From Dongia sedimenti (lineage in GTDB: Bacteria > Pseudomonadota > Alphaproteobacteria > Dongiales > Dongiaceae), in the NCBI GenBank assembly GCA_030715195.1, contig JAUYVI010000008.1, forward strand, positions 124,001 through 188,000: DNA of 64,000 nucleotides. Direction: 5' to 3'. The notes below the pieces were generated by a model, which searched no databases, was not told the origin of the DNA, and was given only the letters and a program-made list of their open reading frames with translations. Positions within the stretch are counted from its first letter, which is position 1. Every line of letters starts with the position of its first letter. The translations under genes and the position numbers were made by a program. Shown here in pieces: positions 1 to 7,777 of this stretch.

Positions 1-549
1 CGCGCGGTGAACCGAAACCTTCAGCGCGGTTTCCGATTGGCCGCTGGCTTGCGACGCCTCCTTCAAGGACATTTCCTTCAGCTTCAGCATCTCGACGGCG
101 CGGCGCTGGCCTTCCGGCAGGCTGGCAATCGCCGCTTTCAGCCGTCCGGCCTCGCCGGCCAGTTCCGGATGATTCGTCTCGACCGCCGCAAATGTTTCAT
201 GAGCCTCGGTCAATTCGGTTTCCCGGCCGATTTGCCGCACCCGGCGCCGCAGCCGGTCCAGCAGGCGGTGCCGGGCGACCGCCGTCAGCCAGGGGGCGAA
301 CGGCCGGGTCGGGTCGTAGGTGTGGCGGATGGAATGGACCGTCAGCAGCACGTCCTGGACCGCATCCTCCAGGTCTGGACCGGACAAGCCGAAGCGATGG
401 GCCAGCGCCCGGAGATAGGGCGTGATCCCCTGCAGCAGCCGGCGATAGCTCGCCGCATCGCCCTGCTGGCCGCGCGCCATCAGGACCGACCAGTCGGCCT
501 CGGGCGGCCGGGTCGGCTGCGCTGTTTCGGTTTTGGGTCCGTCGTTCAC
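1..549 (-). CDS. ECF-type RNA polymerase sigma factor, 3' end outside the window
   Basis: The reverse strand is open from a GTG at 549 to the window edge (183 codons); an in-frame ATG at 480 is an alternative start. Region 2 is clear: a YLRALAHRF stretch, then the acidic DLEDAVQDVLLTVH motif that contacts core polymerase, then PFAPWLTAVARHRLLDRLRR for -10 recognition. Region 4 follows with LPEGQRRAVEMLKLKEMSLKEA, a helix-turn-helix for the -35 element. The usual partner, a membrane anti-sigma factor, would lie downstream, outside the window, so the signal it answers to cannot be inferred. The family call is secure; the start is not. Confidence 0.85.
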   Translation of the reverse strand, partial: MNDGPKTETAQPTRPPEADWSVLMARGQQGDAASYRRLLQGITPYLRALAHRFGLSGPDLEDAVQDVLLTVHSIRHTYDPTRPFAPWLTAVARHRLLDRLRRRVRQIGRETELTEAHETFAAVETNHPELAGEAGRLKAAIASLPEGQRRAVEMLKLKEMSLKEASQASGQSETALKVSVHRA

Positions 550-652
550 AGCGGGACGCTATCATCTTCGGCGCCGGATTCCACACCGTGATTCCAGTTG
601 CCGAACCCGCGGCGCAGCGGCCAATCTATCGCCCGATCAAGAGAGGACCATC

Positions 653-1468
653 ATGCTGATCGCCCAGCTCAGCGACCTGCACGTCCAGCCGCACGGCACG
701 CTGGCCTATGGCGTGGTCGATACCAACCCGTTCGTCGAGCGCGCCTTTCAGGCGGTCGCAGCGCTCGATCCCCGGCCCGATATCGTGATCCTGTCCGGCG
801 ACCTCACCGACAGCGGGCTCGACGCGGAATACGACATCCTCGCCGATCTGATCCGCCGGCATCTGCCGATGCCGGTCTATCTCATCCCCGGCAACCACGA
901 CCGGCGCGAAGGCATCAAGGCGCGGCTCGACCATCTGCCCGGCGTGCGCGACGATCCCACTTTCGTGCACTACGTGATCGAGGACTTCCCGGTTCGCCTG
1001 GTGATGCTGGATTCGATCGTGCCGGAGCAAGGCCATGGCGAGCTCTGCGTCGAGCGCCTGGCCTTCCTCGACCGCGTGCTCTCGGCCGCGCCGACCAAAC
1101 CGACCCTGGTCGTGCTGCACCATCCCCCGGTCCTGAGCGGGATCGCGCATATGGACGAGGTCAGCCTGCGCAAGCCGGAAGGCCTGGAAGCGATCATCCG
1201 CCGCCATCCGCAGGTGGAACGGATTCTCTGCGGCCACGCGCATCGACCGATCATCGCCCGGTTCGGCGGCAGCCTGATCCAGGTGGCACCCAGCGTCGCC
1301 CATCAGGTGACGCTCGATCTTCGCCCCGACGGACCCGCGACCTTCAACATGGAGCCGCCCGCCTTCCTGCTGCACCACTGGCGGCCGGAGGCCCGGCTGG
1401 TCTCGCACCAGGTCTATGTCGGGGAATTCGCCGGGCCGTATCCGTTCGAGATGGAAGCGGAAGGCTGA
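653..1468 (+). CDS. Calcineurin-like metallophosphoesterase (CpdA / cyclic-nucleotide phosphodiesterase type)
   Basis: A 271-aa protein with the full set of dimetal motifs: D8-x-H10 (SDLH), GD at 49-50, GNHD at 80-83, HH at 156-157 and GHAH at 194-197. That order is typical of class III cyclic-nucleotide phosphodiesterases (CpdA/Icc) and related glycerophosphodiesterases. The family hydrolyses phosphodiester bonds using two metal ions; the substrate cannot be read from sequence. The ATG at 653 was chosen because the SDLH motif follows within ten residues and AGAGGA lies just upstream; the longer open frame would add non-homologous residues. No signal peptide, so probably cytosolic. Confidence 0.85.
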   Translation: MLIAQLSDLHVQPHGTLAYGVVDTNPFVERAFQAVAALDPRPDIVILSGDLTDSGLDAEYDILADLIRRHLPMPVYLIPGNHDRREGIKARLDHLPGVRDDPTFVHYVIEDFPVRLVMLDSIVPEQGHGELCVERLAFLDRVLSAAPTKPTLVVLHHPPVLSGIAHMDEVSLRKPEGLEAIIRRHPQVERILCGHAHRPIIARFGGSLIQVAPSVAHQVTLDLRPDGPATFNMEPPAFLLHHWRPEARLVSHQVYVGEFAGPYPFEMEAEG

Positions 1469-1475
1469 GCGCGCG

Positions 1476-1673
1476 CTATCGGCGCCAGAACTGGTTGAGC
1501 AGAGCCTCCAGGCTCAACCCGAACATCTCGCTCAATGGCGAAGCCTGATCCCGGCCGTCGCCCGACGCGAATTCCGGCCTGAGATCCGAAGCGTCGGCCG
1601 TGGCGACGCGGCTGGTCGCGGAGAGCTGCATCAGGCGGCGGTGCGTGGTTTCGTCCATCGTGTGACCTGTCAT
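1476..1673 (-). CDS. Small hypothetical protein
   Basis: A 65-aa polar protein starting MTGHTMDETTHRR and ending in an amphipathic segment, SLEALLNQFWRR. I do not recognise a family. Its ATG overlaps the stop of the upstream exported-protein gene by four bases (ATGA), which implies translational coupling and is the main reason to believe it. A second in-frame ATG is five codons in. No membrane segment or signal peptide. It could be a small partner of the upstream secreted protein, but nothing shows that directly. Confidence 0.45.
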   Translation of the reverse strand: MTGHTMDETTHRRLMQLSATSRVATADASDLRPEFASGDGRDQASPLSEMFGLSLEALLNQFWRR

Positions 1674-2002
1674 TGATTGGGGCTCGCGCTGCGGGGCAGC
1701 GGCTGCGGTTCGGGTGCCGGACTCAGGCTGGCAGGCGGCGGCACCGGCTGGTCCGGGAAGGGCCGGTCCTCGTCCAACGCGGCCGGCGGTGTTTGGTCGG
1801 GCGTTTCGATCGCGGTGCCGGACTGGCGCCGGAACTCCTGGCGGCCGCACAGCAAGCGCTCGGCGATGGTCGGCTGGTTCGCGCAGTCAGTGCCCGGCGG
1901 ATAGATCTTGGCCTGTGCGCTCGCGGCGATCGGCAGGGTGAGGATGCCGACCACGGCGCCCGCCAGCGACAGCAACCGGCCATGGCTCCTTGAAACGCGC
2001 AT
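1670..2002 (-). CDS. Exported hypothetical protein, proline-rich C-terminus, weakly LprI-like
   Basis: A 110-aa protein with an N-terminal signal peptide: basic MRVSRSHGR, a hydrophobic LLSLAGAVVGILTLPIAA core and a likely cleavage after ASAQA. The mature part has a two-cysteine stretch (DCANQPTIAERLLCGRQEF) that resembles the C-x(n)-E-x-x-I/L-C pattern of LprI/DUF1311 domains, then a Pro-rich tail. The ATG at 2002 is preceded by TGGAG at good spacing; longer in-frame starts would bury the signal peptide. Probably periplasmic, function unknown. It overlaps the small downstream gene by four bases. Confidence 0.55.
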   Translation of the reverse strand: MRVSRSHGRLLSLAGAVVGILTLPIAASAQAKIYPPGTDCANQPTIAERLLCGRQEFRRQSGTAIETPDQTPPAALDEDRPFPDQPVPPPASLSPAPEPQPLPRSASPNQ

Positions 2003-2132
2003 GCGGCGGACTCCATCTAGAGACAGAAGGACCAACCCGAAAACCCGCGCTTCGATCCGTCGCCGTTTGCGTCGCTCAGGAACCGCGAGCCGCGCCCTCG
2101 CGTTATTGCACAAATCCGCAGATAGGCGCCCG

Positions 2133-2624
2133 ATGACGTTCCGCGCGTTCTGGCCGCTCTACCTACAGGCCCACAACCACCCCGCCACGCGCGCCGTGCA
2201 TTATGGCGCGACGGTGATCGGTGTCGGATCCGCGCTCGCGACCGCCATCTCATGGCAGCCGCTTTTCCTGCTGGGCATCGGCCTCGCCTATGGGCTTGCG
2301 ATCGGGGCACACACTGTCATCGAACGGAACCAGTCGATGGTCCGGGTGAACCCGGTCTGGGGTGCCATGGCCGATTTGCGCATGTTCTGGCTGGCCCTAA
2401 CCGGCGGGCTGCAGGCCGAGATCGCCCGATATGGTCGGGGGGACTGGGACGATCAACAAGAAATACCTGAGCGCGGTTCGAGAGCTTTTCGCCTTTGGCA
2501 AGAGCAACCGATATACCGTTCAGAACGCCAATCCGGCGGCCGAGCTCAGCCTGAAAGCCGACAAGAAAGATCTGACGCTCAAGGCGGTCCTGGCGACCGA
2601 TCACGCAGCATCTTTACGGACTGA
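2133..2624 (+). CDS. DUF962 / Mpo1-like membrane protein with an aberrant C-terminus
   Basis: Residues 1-100 match the DUF962/Mpo1-like family: FWPLYLQAHNHPATRAVHY, two hydrophobic segments, then IERNQSMVRVNPVWGAMADLRMFWLALTGG. A paralogue at 13765-14148 carries the same blocks and ends about 20 residues after TGG. Here the frame instead runs on for about 60 Arg/Gln/Ser-rich residues that read through, out of frame, a tyrosine-recombinase remnant beginning near 2431. I infer that the native 3' end was lost when that DNA arrived. The yeast family member Mpo1 acts in fatty-acid alpha-oxidation; bacterial roles are undefined. Confidence 0.7.
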   Translation: MTFRAFWPLYLQAHNHPATRAVHYGATVIGVGSALATAISWQPLFLLGIGLAYGLAIGAHTVIERNQSMVRVNPVWGAMADLRMFWLALTGGLQAEIARYGRGDWDDQQEIPERGSRAFRLWQEQPIYRSERQSGGRAQPESRQERSDAQGGPGDRSRSIFTD

Positions 2625-2661
2625 TCCGCGAAATCCTGGATTATTCGAAGATCAATCATGA
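2431..2661 (+). pseudogene. Tyrosine recombinase (phage-type integrase) remnant, core-binding domain fragment
   Basis: About 50 codons read TINKKYLSAVRELFAFGK, then NPAAELSLKADKKDL. This is the pattern of the SAM-like core-binding domain of phage-type integrases (T-x-N-K-x-L-S-A-V-x-x-x-F-x-W, then N-P-A). The catalytic domain (R, HxxR, Y) is absent, and the frame ends at 2661 after unrelated residues. It overlaps, in another frame, the abnormal tail of the DUF962 gene. It sits directly at the left edge of the 2.7-9.9 kb glycolipid-type cluster, so it probably marks an old integration boundary. The fragment is short, so the call is moderate. Confidence 0.55.
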
Positions 2662-2719
2662 ATCGCTCCACGTGTAGCCTTGCTACATTTTACGAGGAAC
2701 GGTTCAAAGGGAGAGAAGC

Positions 2720-3943
2720 CTACGCTCGGCCGGGACCGCCTGCGACGCCCTGACTACGCAACGCGACCCACCAGTAACATCCGCAAACCGCCAGCGTCAG
2801 TGCCGTGAACGGAATGCTAATGTCGATTCCGTAAACGCGGCTGAAGCCGAGCCCCGGCCCGGCCATTCCGTAGAACAGGACGAGATTCACCCAGTTCAGG
2901 GCCGCGACCATCGCCGCCGGAAACCTAAGCTGCGGCACGAAGTGCCCCAGAAGCAAGGCCAAGACGCAGGCCACATAGAGATGGTTCTCATGCACGCCGG
3001 TATTCAGGGCGAAGTACGCCAGGAATCCGGCCGTTGCAAACAGCAGGGTCAACGAGAACGCCTTCGTCCCATGCATGTATCGGCGCAGCAACAGGCAGTA
3101 GCAAAGCGCAAAGGCTGCCTTGGACAGGGCCATCGCCAGCCGGACCGGCGTAGAAGCATCGGCCAGCCAATGAACCGCCCCGCCATCGGTCGCGCTGCCG
3201 TCGATGCCATAGTGTTCGAGCACCCAGGTAAGGAGCCACATCGCGTTCATGGCATTGGCGCTGATGAAAGGATGGCTCAGCGCCCGCCCCAGCGACCACA
3301 CCGGCTCCAGCCCGAACGGCGCGGCGATGAGAAGCACCGCGAGCACCGCCGGCAGCAACCGGCGAAGGCCGATCCGCCAATCGGGGGCCAGCACGTAAAC
3401 CAGGAAAAACGGCGCAACGATTGCCGCCTGCCATTTGATCATGCAGGTCAGCCCATAGAAGACTGCGCCGCCGGCATCGTGGCGCCGCTGTAGCGCCCGC
3501 AGGCTCAGCAGCAGGAACGGCAGATAGAGGACGTCGAGATAGCCGAGCGCCAGGTTCGGTACGACCACGACGAGCAGCGCCATCCCGAACGACGGAGAGC
3601 GCAGCCAAGCATAGGAGATCAGCACCGAGCCGACGGCGGCGGCCACCAGCATGCACTTCAAGACGAACAGTGCGCCGAGCCCCGAGGCGTACCCCAGCAC
3701 CGCAGCCAGCCACATCAAGGCTGCAAGCACCGGCGGAATGTCGTAAGCGATGCTCGCATAGCCTTGCAGCAGTCCGTCGCGATCGAGCGTGGCCATCAAG
3801 GCGACCCAGGTCGAGACGTCTTCCGTGCCGGGCGCATTGATGAACAGCACCGCGCACAGAATCGTAAGGGCCAGCAACAGCGATAGGGCCAGCCATCGCG
3901 GCAGGCCGTCGATCTCCGGATCCGCCGCCGCCGGCTCGGTCAT
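2720..3943 (-). CDS. Polytopic membrane protein, probable GT-C / DUF2029-type polyprenyl-phosphate-sugar glycosyltransferase
   Basis: A 407-aa protein with roughly ten hydrophobic segments. After the first membrane segment there is an acidic loop, NAPGTEDVSTW, where GT-C enzymes usually carry their catalytic Asp/Glu, and an H-E pair (NTGVHENHLY) lies late in the protein, as in DUF2029/GPI-mannosyltransferase-like families. Such enzymes move a sugar from a polyprenyl-phosphate carrier to an acceptor on the periplasmic side. The start at 3943 overlaps the upstream prenyltransferase stop by four bases (ATGA), so the two are probably translated together. Next to DprE1/DprE2-like genes, an arabinosyl or similar pentofuranosyl donor is plausible but unproven. 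Confidence 0.65.
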   Translation of the reverse strand: MTEPAAADPEIDGLPRWLALSLLLALTILCAVLFINAPGTEDVSTWVALMATLDRDGLLQGYASIAYDIPPVLAALMWLAAVLGYASGLGALFVLKCMLVAAAVGSVLISYAWLRSPSFGMALLVVVVPNLALGYLDVLYLPFLLLSLRALQRRHDAGGAVFYGLTCMIKWQAAIVAPFFLVYVLAPDWRIGLRRLLPAVLAVLLIAAPFGLEPVWSLGRALSHPFISANAMNAMWLLTWVLEHYGIDGSATDGGAVHWLADASTPVRLAMALSKAAFALCYCLLLRRYMHGTKAFSLTLLFATAGFLAYFALNTGVHENHLYVACVLALLLGHFVPQLRFPAAMVAALNWVNLVLFYGMAGPGLGFSRVYGIDISIPFTALTLAVCGCYWWVALRSQGVAGGPGRA

Positions 3944-4875
3944 GCCGGCGCGAACCGAAGTGCCGCGGCCAAAGCGAGGCATGTCAGGACCCCCAGCAGC
4001 AGGCAGACGCGGTCCTTGAGCGCGAAGATGACCGGGTCGTCATCGAGCTCGCCCCGCGTGCATTTCAGCCAGATTCGCCCGAGAAACAGAAACAGTAGCC
4101 CAGGGATCAGCCAAAGCAGCGCCGGACGCTCATAGAAGTCGCGGGGGTAGGCATCCTCGATGAGGTACAGGATCATGACGAGAATGCTGGAGACGGCGGT
4201 TGCGGTGCCGACCGCGAGGACGAACGGCGCATCGGCGGGGCGATATCCCCGCCCCGGCAGTTCCGCCACTCCGGCCGCCGCCGCCGACAGGATCTCGGTG
4301 TGTCGCTTGGCCAGTGAGAGAGACAGAAACACGAACATCGAGAAGATGAGCAGCCATTCCGACAGTCTGACATCGGTAAGGAGGACTCCGACTACCAGCC
4401 GCAGGCTGAGCAGCGCCGCGAGCACCAGGACGTCCAGTATGGGAATGCGCTTCCAGCAGAAGGAGTACGAGAGGCTGAGGGCAACATAGAGCGCGAGCAA
4501 GGTGACCGCCTCGGTGCCGATCATCGCGGCAAGCGAGAACCCCAAAATGAAACACACCGAAGCGATCAGGATCCCCGCTCGGCCCGACAGCGCACTGCTC
4601 GCCAGCGGCCGATGGCGTTTGGAACGATGGCGGCGATCGTCCGCGGTATCCCGCAGGTCGTTGACGACATAGGTGGCCGATGCGGCAAACCCCAGGGCGA
4701 TCAGGCCGATCACCGCCGCGGTCCAGGCGGCGGCGTCGGTGAGCTTGTTGCCGAGCACCAGCGGGACGAAGATCAGTGCGTTCTTCGACCACTGGTGAAG
4801 CCGAAGCGCGCGGATAATAGAGTGGATCAGCCGCGCAGAGCCGGGAAATCCTGAGCCTCGTTCCTGAAGGTTCAT
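3940..4875 (-). CDS. UbiA-family prenyltransferase, decaprenyl-phosphate phosphoribosyltransferase type
   Basis: A 311-aa membrane protein with about nine helices. The signature YVVNDLRDTADDRRHRSKRH, followed by RPLAS, matches the N-D-x-R-D-x3-D-R-x-H-x2-K-R-x-R-P-x-A pattern of 5-phosphoribosyl-1-diphosphate:decaprenyl-phosphate phosphoribosyltransferases (mycobacterial Rv3806c, 302 aa) rather than that of UbiA proper. The reaction would be polyprenyl phosphate plus PRPP giving polyprenylphosphoryl-5-phosphoribose, the first step towards polyprenyl-phosphoryl arabinose. DprE1- and DprE2-like genes in the same cluster support this. Start: ATG at 4875 (MNLQERG); another in-frame ATG at 4938 would add 21 residues. 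Confidence 0.75.
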   Translation of the reverse strand: MNLQERGSGFPGSARLIHSIIRALRLHQWSKNALIFVPLVLGNKLTDAAAWTAAVIGLIALGFAASATYVVNDLRDTADDRRHRSKRHRPLASSALSGRAGILIASVCFILGFSLAAMIGTEAVTLLALYVALSLSYSFCWKRIPILDVLVLAALLSLRLVVGVLLTDVRLSEWLLIFSMFVFLSLSLAKRHTEILSAAAAGVAELPGRGYRPADAPFVLAVGTATAVSSILVMILYLIEDAYPRDFYERPALLWLIPGLLFLFLGRIWLKCTRGELDDDPVIFALKDRVCLLLGVLTCLALAAALRFAPA

Positions 4876-4980
4876 CGCGTTGGCGTTACAAAGGTTGAGC
4901 ACTGGGCGCTCGCGAGTCCCAAAGCGAAAGATTTTCACGAATCACGCGGCAACGCAAATGCACGGCAATCTACGAGTGTA

Positions 4981-5433
4981 TCACCGCCGGCCGGCGGCAA
5001 ACGTGAAATGCTTGTGGCCCAGATAGCTGGTGAAGACGGGGACGACCACGCCGACAATATGCGCCGTCGTCTCGGGATGCCAGTCGAACCCGACCCAGGG
5101 GAAAACCGCGCGGACCAGCAGGACGCTGACGGCATAGACCTGGACGATCGCCAGGACATTGACTAGCCCAAAGCGCACGTATTCGACGGCTGTCGATCGT
5201 CCCGACGCACTGAAGACGAAGGCTTTGCTGAGCGCGAACGCCGTAGTCATCCCTATCAGGTAGGCCCCCACTACCGCGAGTTCATAGGACATCGCGCGGC
5301 TGAGCGCGATGCGCGCCAGGACATTTACCAGGGCAGCGAATCCGCCCACTGCGACGAACAGGATCGGTTCCAATCTCGCCTTTGCCGTACCCACCACCCT
5401 GCCGGCCAGCTCTCGCATTCCTATTTTGCCCAC
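4981..5433 (-). CDS. GtrA-family membrane protein
   Basis: A 150-aa protein with four hydrophobic helices: ILFVAVGGFAALVNVLARIAL, VGAYLIGMTTAFALSKAFVF, a third around VLAIVQVYAVSVLLV, and a fourth at the C-terminus ending in SYLGHKHFTF. The FVFSAS motif after helix 2 and KHFTF at the end are GtrA/DPMS-like signatures. GtrA proteins are small helpers proposed to flip or stabilise polyprenyl-linked sugars. It lies between the epimerase and the UbiA-type enzyme on the same strand, which fits a role in handling the lipid-linked sugar made here. A second ATG (MRELAG) at 5418 is possible. Confidence 0.75.
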   Translation of the reverse strand: MGKIGMRELAGRVVGTAKARLEPILFVAVGGFAALVNVLARIALSRAMSYELAVVGAYLIGMTTAFALSKAFVFSASGRSTAVEYVRFGLVNVLAIVQVYAVSVLLVRAVFPWVGFDWHPETTAHIVGVVVPVFTSYLGHKHFTFAAGRR

Positions 5434-5442
5434 CGCCCTGGC

Positions 5443-6375
5443 CTAAAAGTCGAGCACGACGTTGGAGTATCGTGGATCGCGAAATGTCTCCGCAAGCGCC
5501 GCATCGAGCGGCGTCGGCGTGACCTGAAAAGTGCCTGGCCAGTCCGTCACTTGGAACACGTCCGGCGTCACCAGCGCCTCCAATTGCCTGGTGGTGAAGG
5601 GCGGATTCCGATCGATTTTTCCATAGACAAACAGCAACCCCCAGAACAGGCGATAAGGGACGCGCACGAAGGGCGTGTGCGCACCGCATGCATCGCGGAC
5701 GGCGCGCATCAGGTCGATGAAGTCGATCCGCTCCAGCCCGGTGATGTCGTGAACGCCGGTGAGTCGGCGCGCGAGGCAGGCGGCGACGATCTCGCACAAA
5801 TCGCCGACATAGAGTGGCTGGCGCAGATACCGGCCGTCGCCCGGAATAGGAAAAAGCGGTGAACGACCCATGAATCGCGCCAGCCAGCCGAGGTGCTTTC
5901 GGTCGAACCACCCGAACATCAAGGTCGGCCGCAGCACGATGGCCGGAATTCCGGCGTCGCGGACGCAACTCTCCTGCAGCGCTTTGCTTTGCGCGTACCA
6001 ATCGTCGGCCGTCGAGTTTACCGCCGACGAGCTGAGATGCACGAGATAGGGGACACCGTGCAACTGCGCCGCTTCCAGGACGCGACGCGTCGCCACGACA
6101 TTGTTTGCCGTGAATGCCGCCTCATCCAGGCCGCCGATCTGGGCATGCGAGATGACGATTGCCCCCGCGCCGGCAATCGCGCTCTGCCATCCATCATCCA
6201 GCGCGAGATCGGCCGCGATGACGGTGACGCCGGGGTGAAGCGATCTCACCCGCGCGACATTGGCGGGATGCTTGTCGATCGCGACGATGTCCGCGTATCC
6301 CCGTGCCTTCAATCGGGGAATGAGATTGAGCCCGACCAGACCGGCGGCGCCGGTGATGACAATCCTGTCTGCCAG
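5443..6375 (-). CDS. NAD-dependent epimerase/dehydratase (extended SDR), apparent CTG start
   Basis: A 310-aa extended short-chain dehydrogenase. The Rossmann motif GAAGLVG, the catalytic region LSSSAVNS with a DWYAQSK Y-x3-K, and the DDG-type C-terminus are present. The first ATG in frame (6312) lies after the glycine motif and would delete the NAD site. Reading upstream, the frame stays open to a TGA with no ATG, GTG or TTG. The best start is CTG at 6375, eight bases after a perfect GGAG. It heads the leftward GtrA-UbiA-GT-C group and probably modifies a nucleotide- or lipid-linked sugar; the exact substrate is not evident. Confidence 0.7.
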   Translation of the reverse strand: MADRIVITGAAGLVGLNLIPRLKARGYADIVAIDKHPANVARVRSLHPGVTVIAADLALDDGWQSAIAGAGAIVISHAQIGGLDEAAFTANNVVATRRVLEAAQLHGVPYLVHLSSSAVNSTADDWYAQSKALQESCVRDAGIPAIVLRPTLMFGWFDRKHLGWLARFMGRSPLFPIPGDGRYLRQPLYVGDLCEIVAACLARRLTGVHDITGLERIDFIDLMRAVRDACGAHTPFVRVPYRLFWGLLFVYGKIDRNPPFTTRQLEALVTPDVFQVTDWPGTFQVTPTPLDAALAETFRDPRYSNVVLDF

Positions 6376-6462
6376 ATTGCATACTCCGAGTTGCCGTCGC
6401 TCGCGATCAGACCTTCAGCCTTCACGACCGCTTGCCATTCTATATACTAGAGAAATGGAAAG

Positions 6463-7776
6463 ATGCAGCTTTCGAACCGCAGGCCGCCATTGGCACGGGT
6501 AGTCGTGCTGGGTGCCGGCGTGATGGGCCTGGCCGCCGCTTTTCATGCGGCGAAAGCTGGGCATGCTGTCGAGGTCCTCGAGGCGGGACCGGAGCCCGGC
6601 GGCATGGCCGCGCATTTCGACTTCGATGGGCTTTCCATAGAGCGGTTCTATCACTTCGTCTGCAAGACCGACGAGGCGACCTTCGCGCTGCTCGCCGAAC
6701 TCGGTTTCGAGGATTGCATCCGCTGGCGCCCGACATCGATGGGATATTTCATAGACGGCAGGTTGCATGACTGGGGCGACCCGATCTCGCTGCTAAAGTT
6801 TCCCGCCATCGGCTTTCTGTCGCGGTTGCGATACGGCCTGCTCGCTTTCATTTCCGTGCGCCGCGCGCGGTGGGACGCACTGGAAACCCAGACGGCACAG
6901 GCTTGGATAGCCCGGTGGGGCGGCGCGGAGGTCTATGACCGGCTCTGGAAGCGGCTGCTCACGCTCAAGTTTCACGAATATGCGGACAATATCTCCGCGG
7001 CATGGATCTGGACTCGCATCAGGCGCCTCGGCCGTTCGCGGAAGTCGATATTCCAGGAGGAGCTGGGTTATATCGAAGGCGGCAGCCAGTCTCTCGTCGA
7101 TGCGCTCTGCACTGCAATCCGGGACCACGGCGGCCAGATCCGCGTCGGCATGCCTGCGCTTCGGGTTCTATCCAAGGAGATGCGCGTCACCGGCGTCGAA
7201 ACTCCACAAGGCATCGTTCCGGCCGACGCCGTGATCTCCACGATGCCGATCCAGCTGATACCGGCTGTCGTCCCCGATCTGCCCGACGTATGGAAGGATC
7301 GTTACGCGGCAATCCGCAACATCGGGGTGTGCTGCGTCCTCTTCAAGCTGCGCAAATCGGTGACCGGGCATTTCTGGGTGAATGTCACTGCGCCGGACAT
7401 CGAGATTCCCGGCATCATCGAGTTCTCGCGCCTGCGTCCGTTGGCGCACACGGTCGTCTTCGTGCCCTACTACATGCCGGTGACCCATCCGAAGTTTGCC
7501 TGGCCGGACGACTGGATCAGAGAGGAAGCCTTCGGCTACCTTCAGCGCATCAATCAGAAGATCGCGAGCGAAGATGTCCTGGCTACTCATGTCGGCCGCC
7601 TGCGGCATGCGCAGCCGGTTTGCGAGCCGGGCTTTGCAGCGAAGATTCCGCCGATCGTGACTCCGATTGAGGGTCTCCAGATCGCAGACACTTGCTTCTA
7701 CTATCCGGAAGATCGGGGAATCTCGGAAAGCGTTCGGCTCGGCCGCGAGATGGCTGAGCGCCTGACGCTGCCTTAG
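6463..7776 (+). CDS. FAD-dependent oxidoreductase of the amine oxidase / protoporphyrinogen oxidase-like superfamily
   Basis: A 437-aa flavoprotein. The dinucleotide-binding motif VVLGAGVMGLAAAFHAAKAG is at residues 13-32, followed by an acidic EAG that would bind the FAD ribose and the GGMAAHF motif of the amine oxidase superfamily. The C-terminal ADTCFYYPEDRGISESVRLG is the second FAD-contacting segment. Related proteins recur beside GtrA and DprE1 homologues in surface-glycan clusters, but their substrate is not established. It is divergent from the epimerase, with a TATACT -10-like box at 6443-6448. The leader would then be very short, so the start is not certain. Confidence 0.7.
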   Translation: MQLSNRRPPLARVVVLGAGVMGLAAAFHAAKAGHAVEVLEAGPEPGGMAAHFDFDGLSIERFYHFVCKTDEATFALLAELGFEDCIRWRPTSMGYFIDGRLHDWGDPISLLKFPAIGFLSRLRYGLLAFISVRRARWDALETQTAQAWIARWGGAEVYDRLWKRLLTLKFHEYADNISAAWIWTRIRRLGRSRKSIFQEELGYIEGGSQSLVDALCTAIRDHGGQIRVGMPALRVLSKEMRVTGVETPQGIVPADAVISTMPIQLIPAVVPDLPDVWKDRYAAIRNIGVCCVLFKLRKSVTGHFWVNVTAPDIEIPGIIEFSRLRPLAHTVVFVPYYMPVTHPKFAWPDDWIREEAFGYLQRINQKIASEDVLATHVGRLRHAQPVCEPGFAAKIPPIVTPIEGLQIADTCFYYPEDRGISESVRLGREMAERLTLP

Positions 7777-7777
7777 C

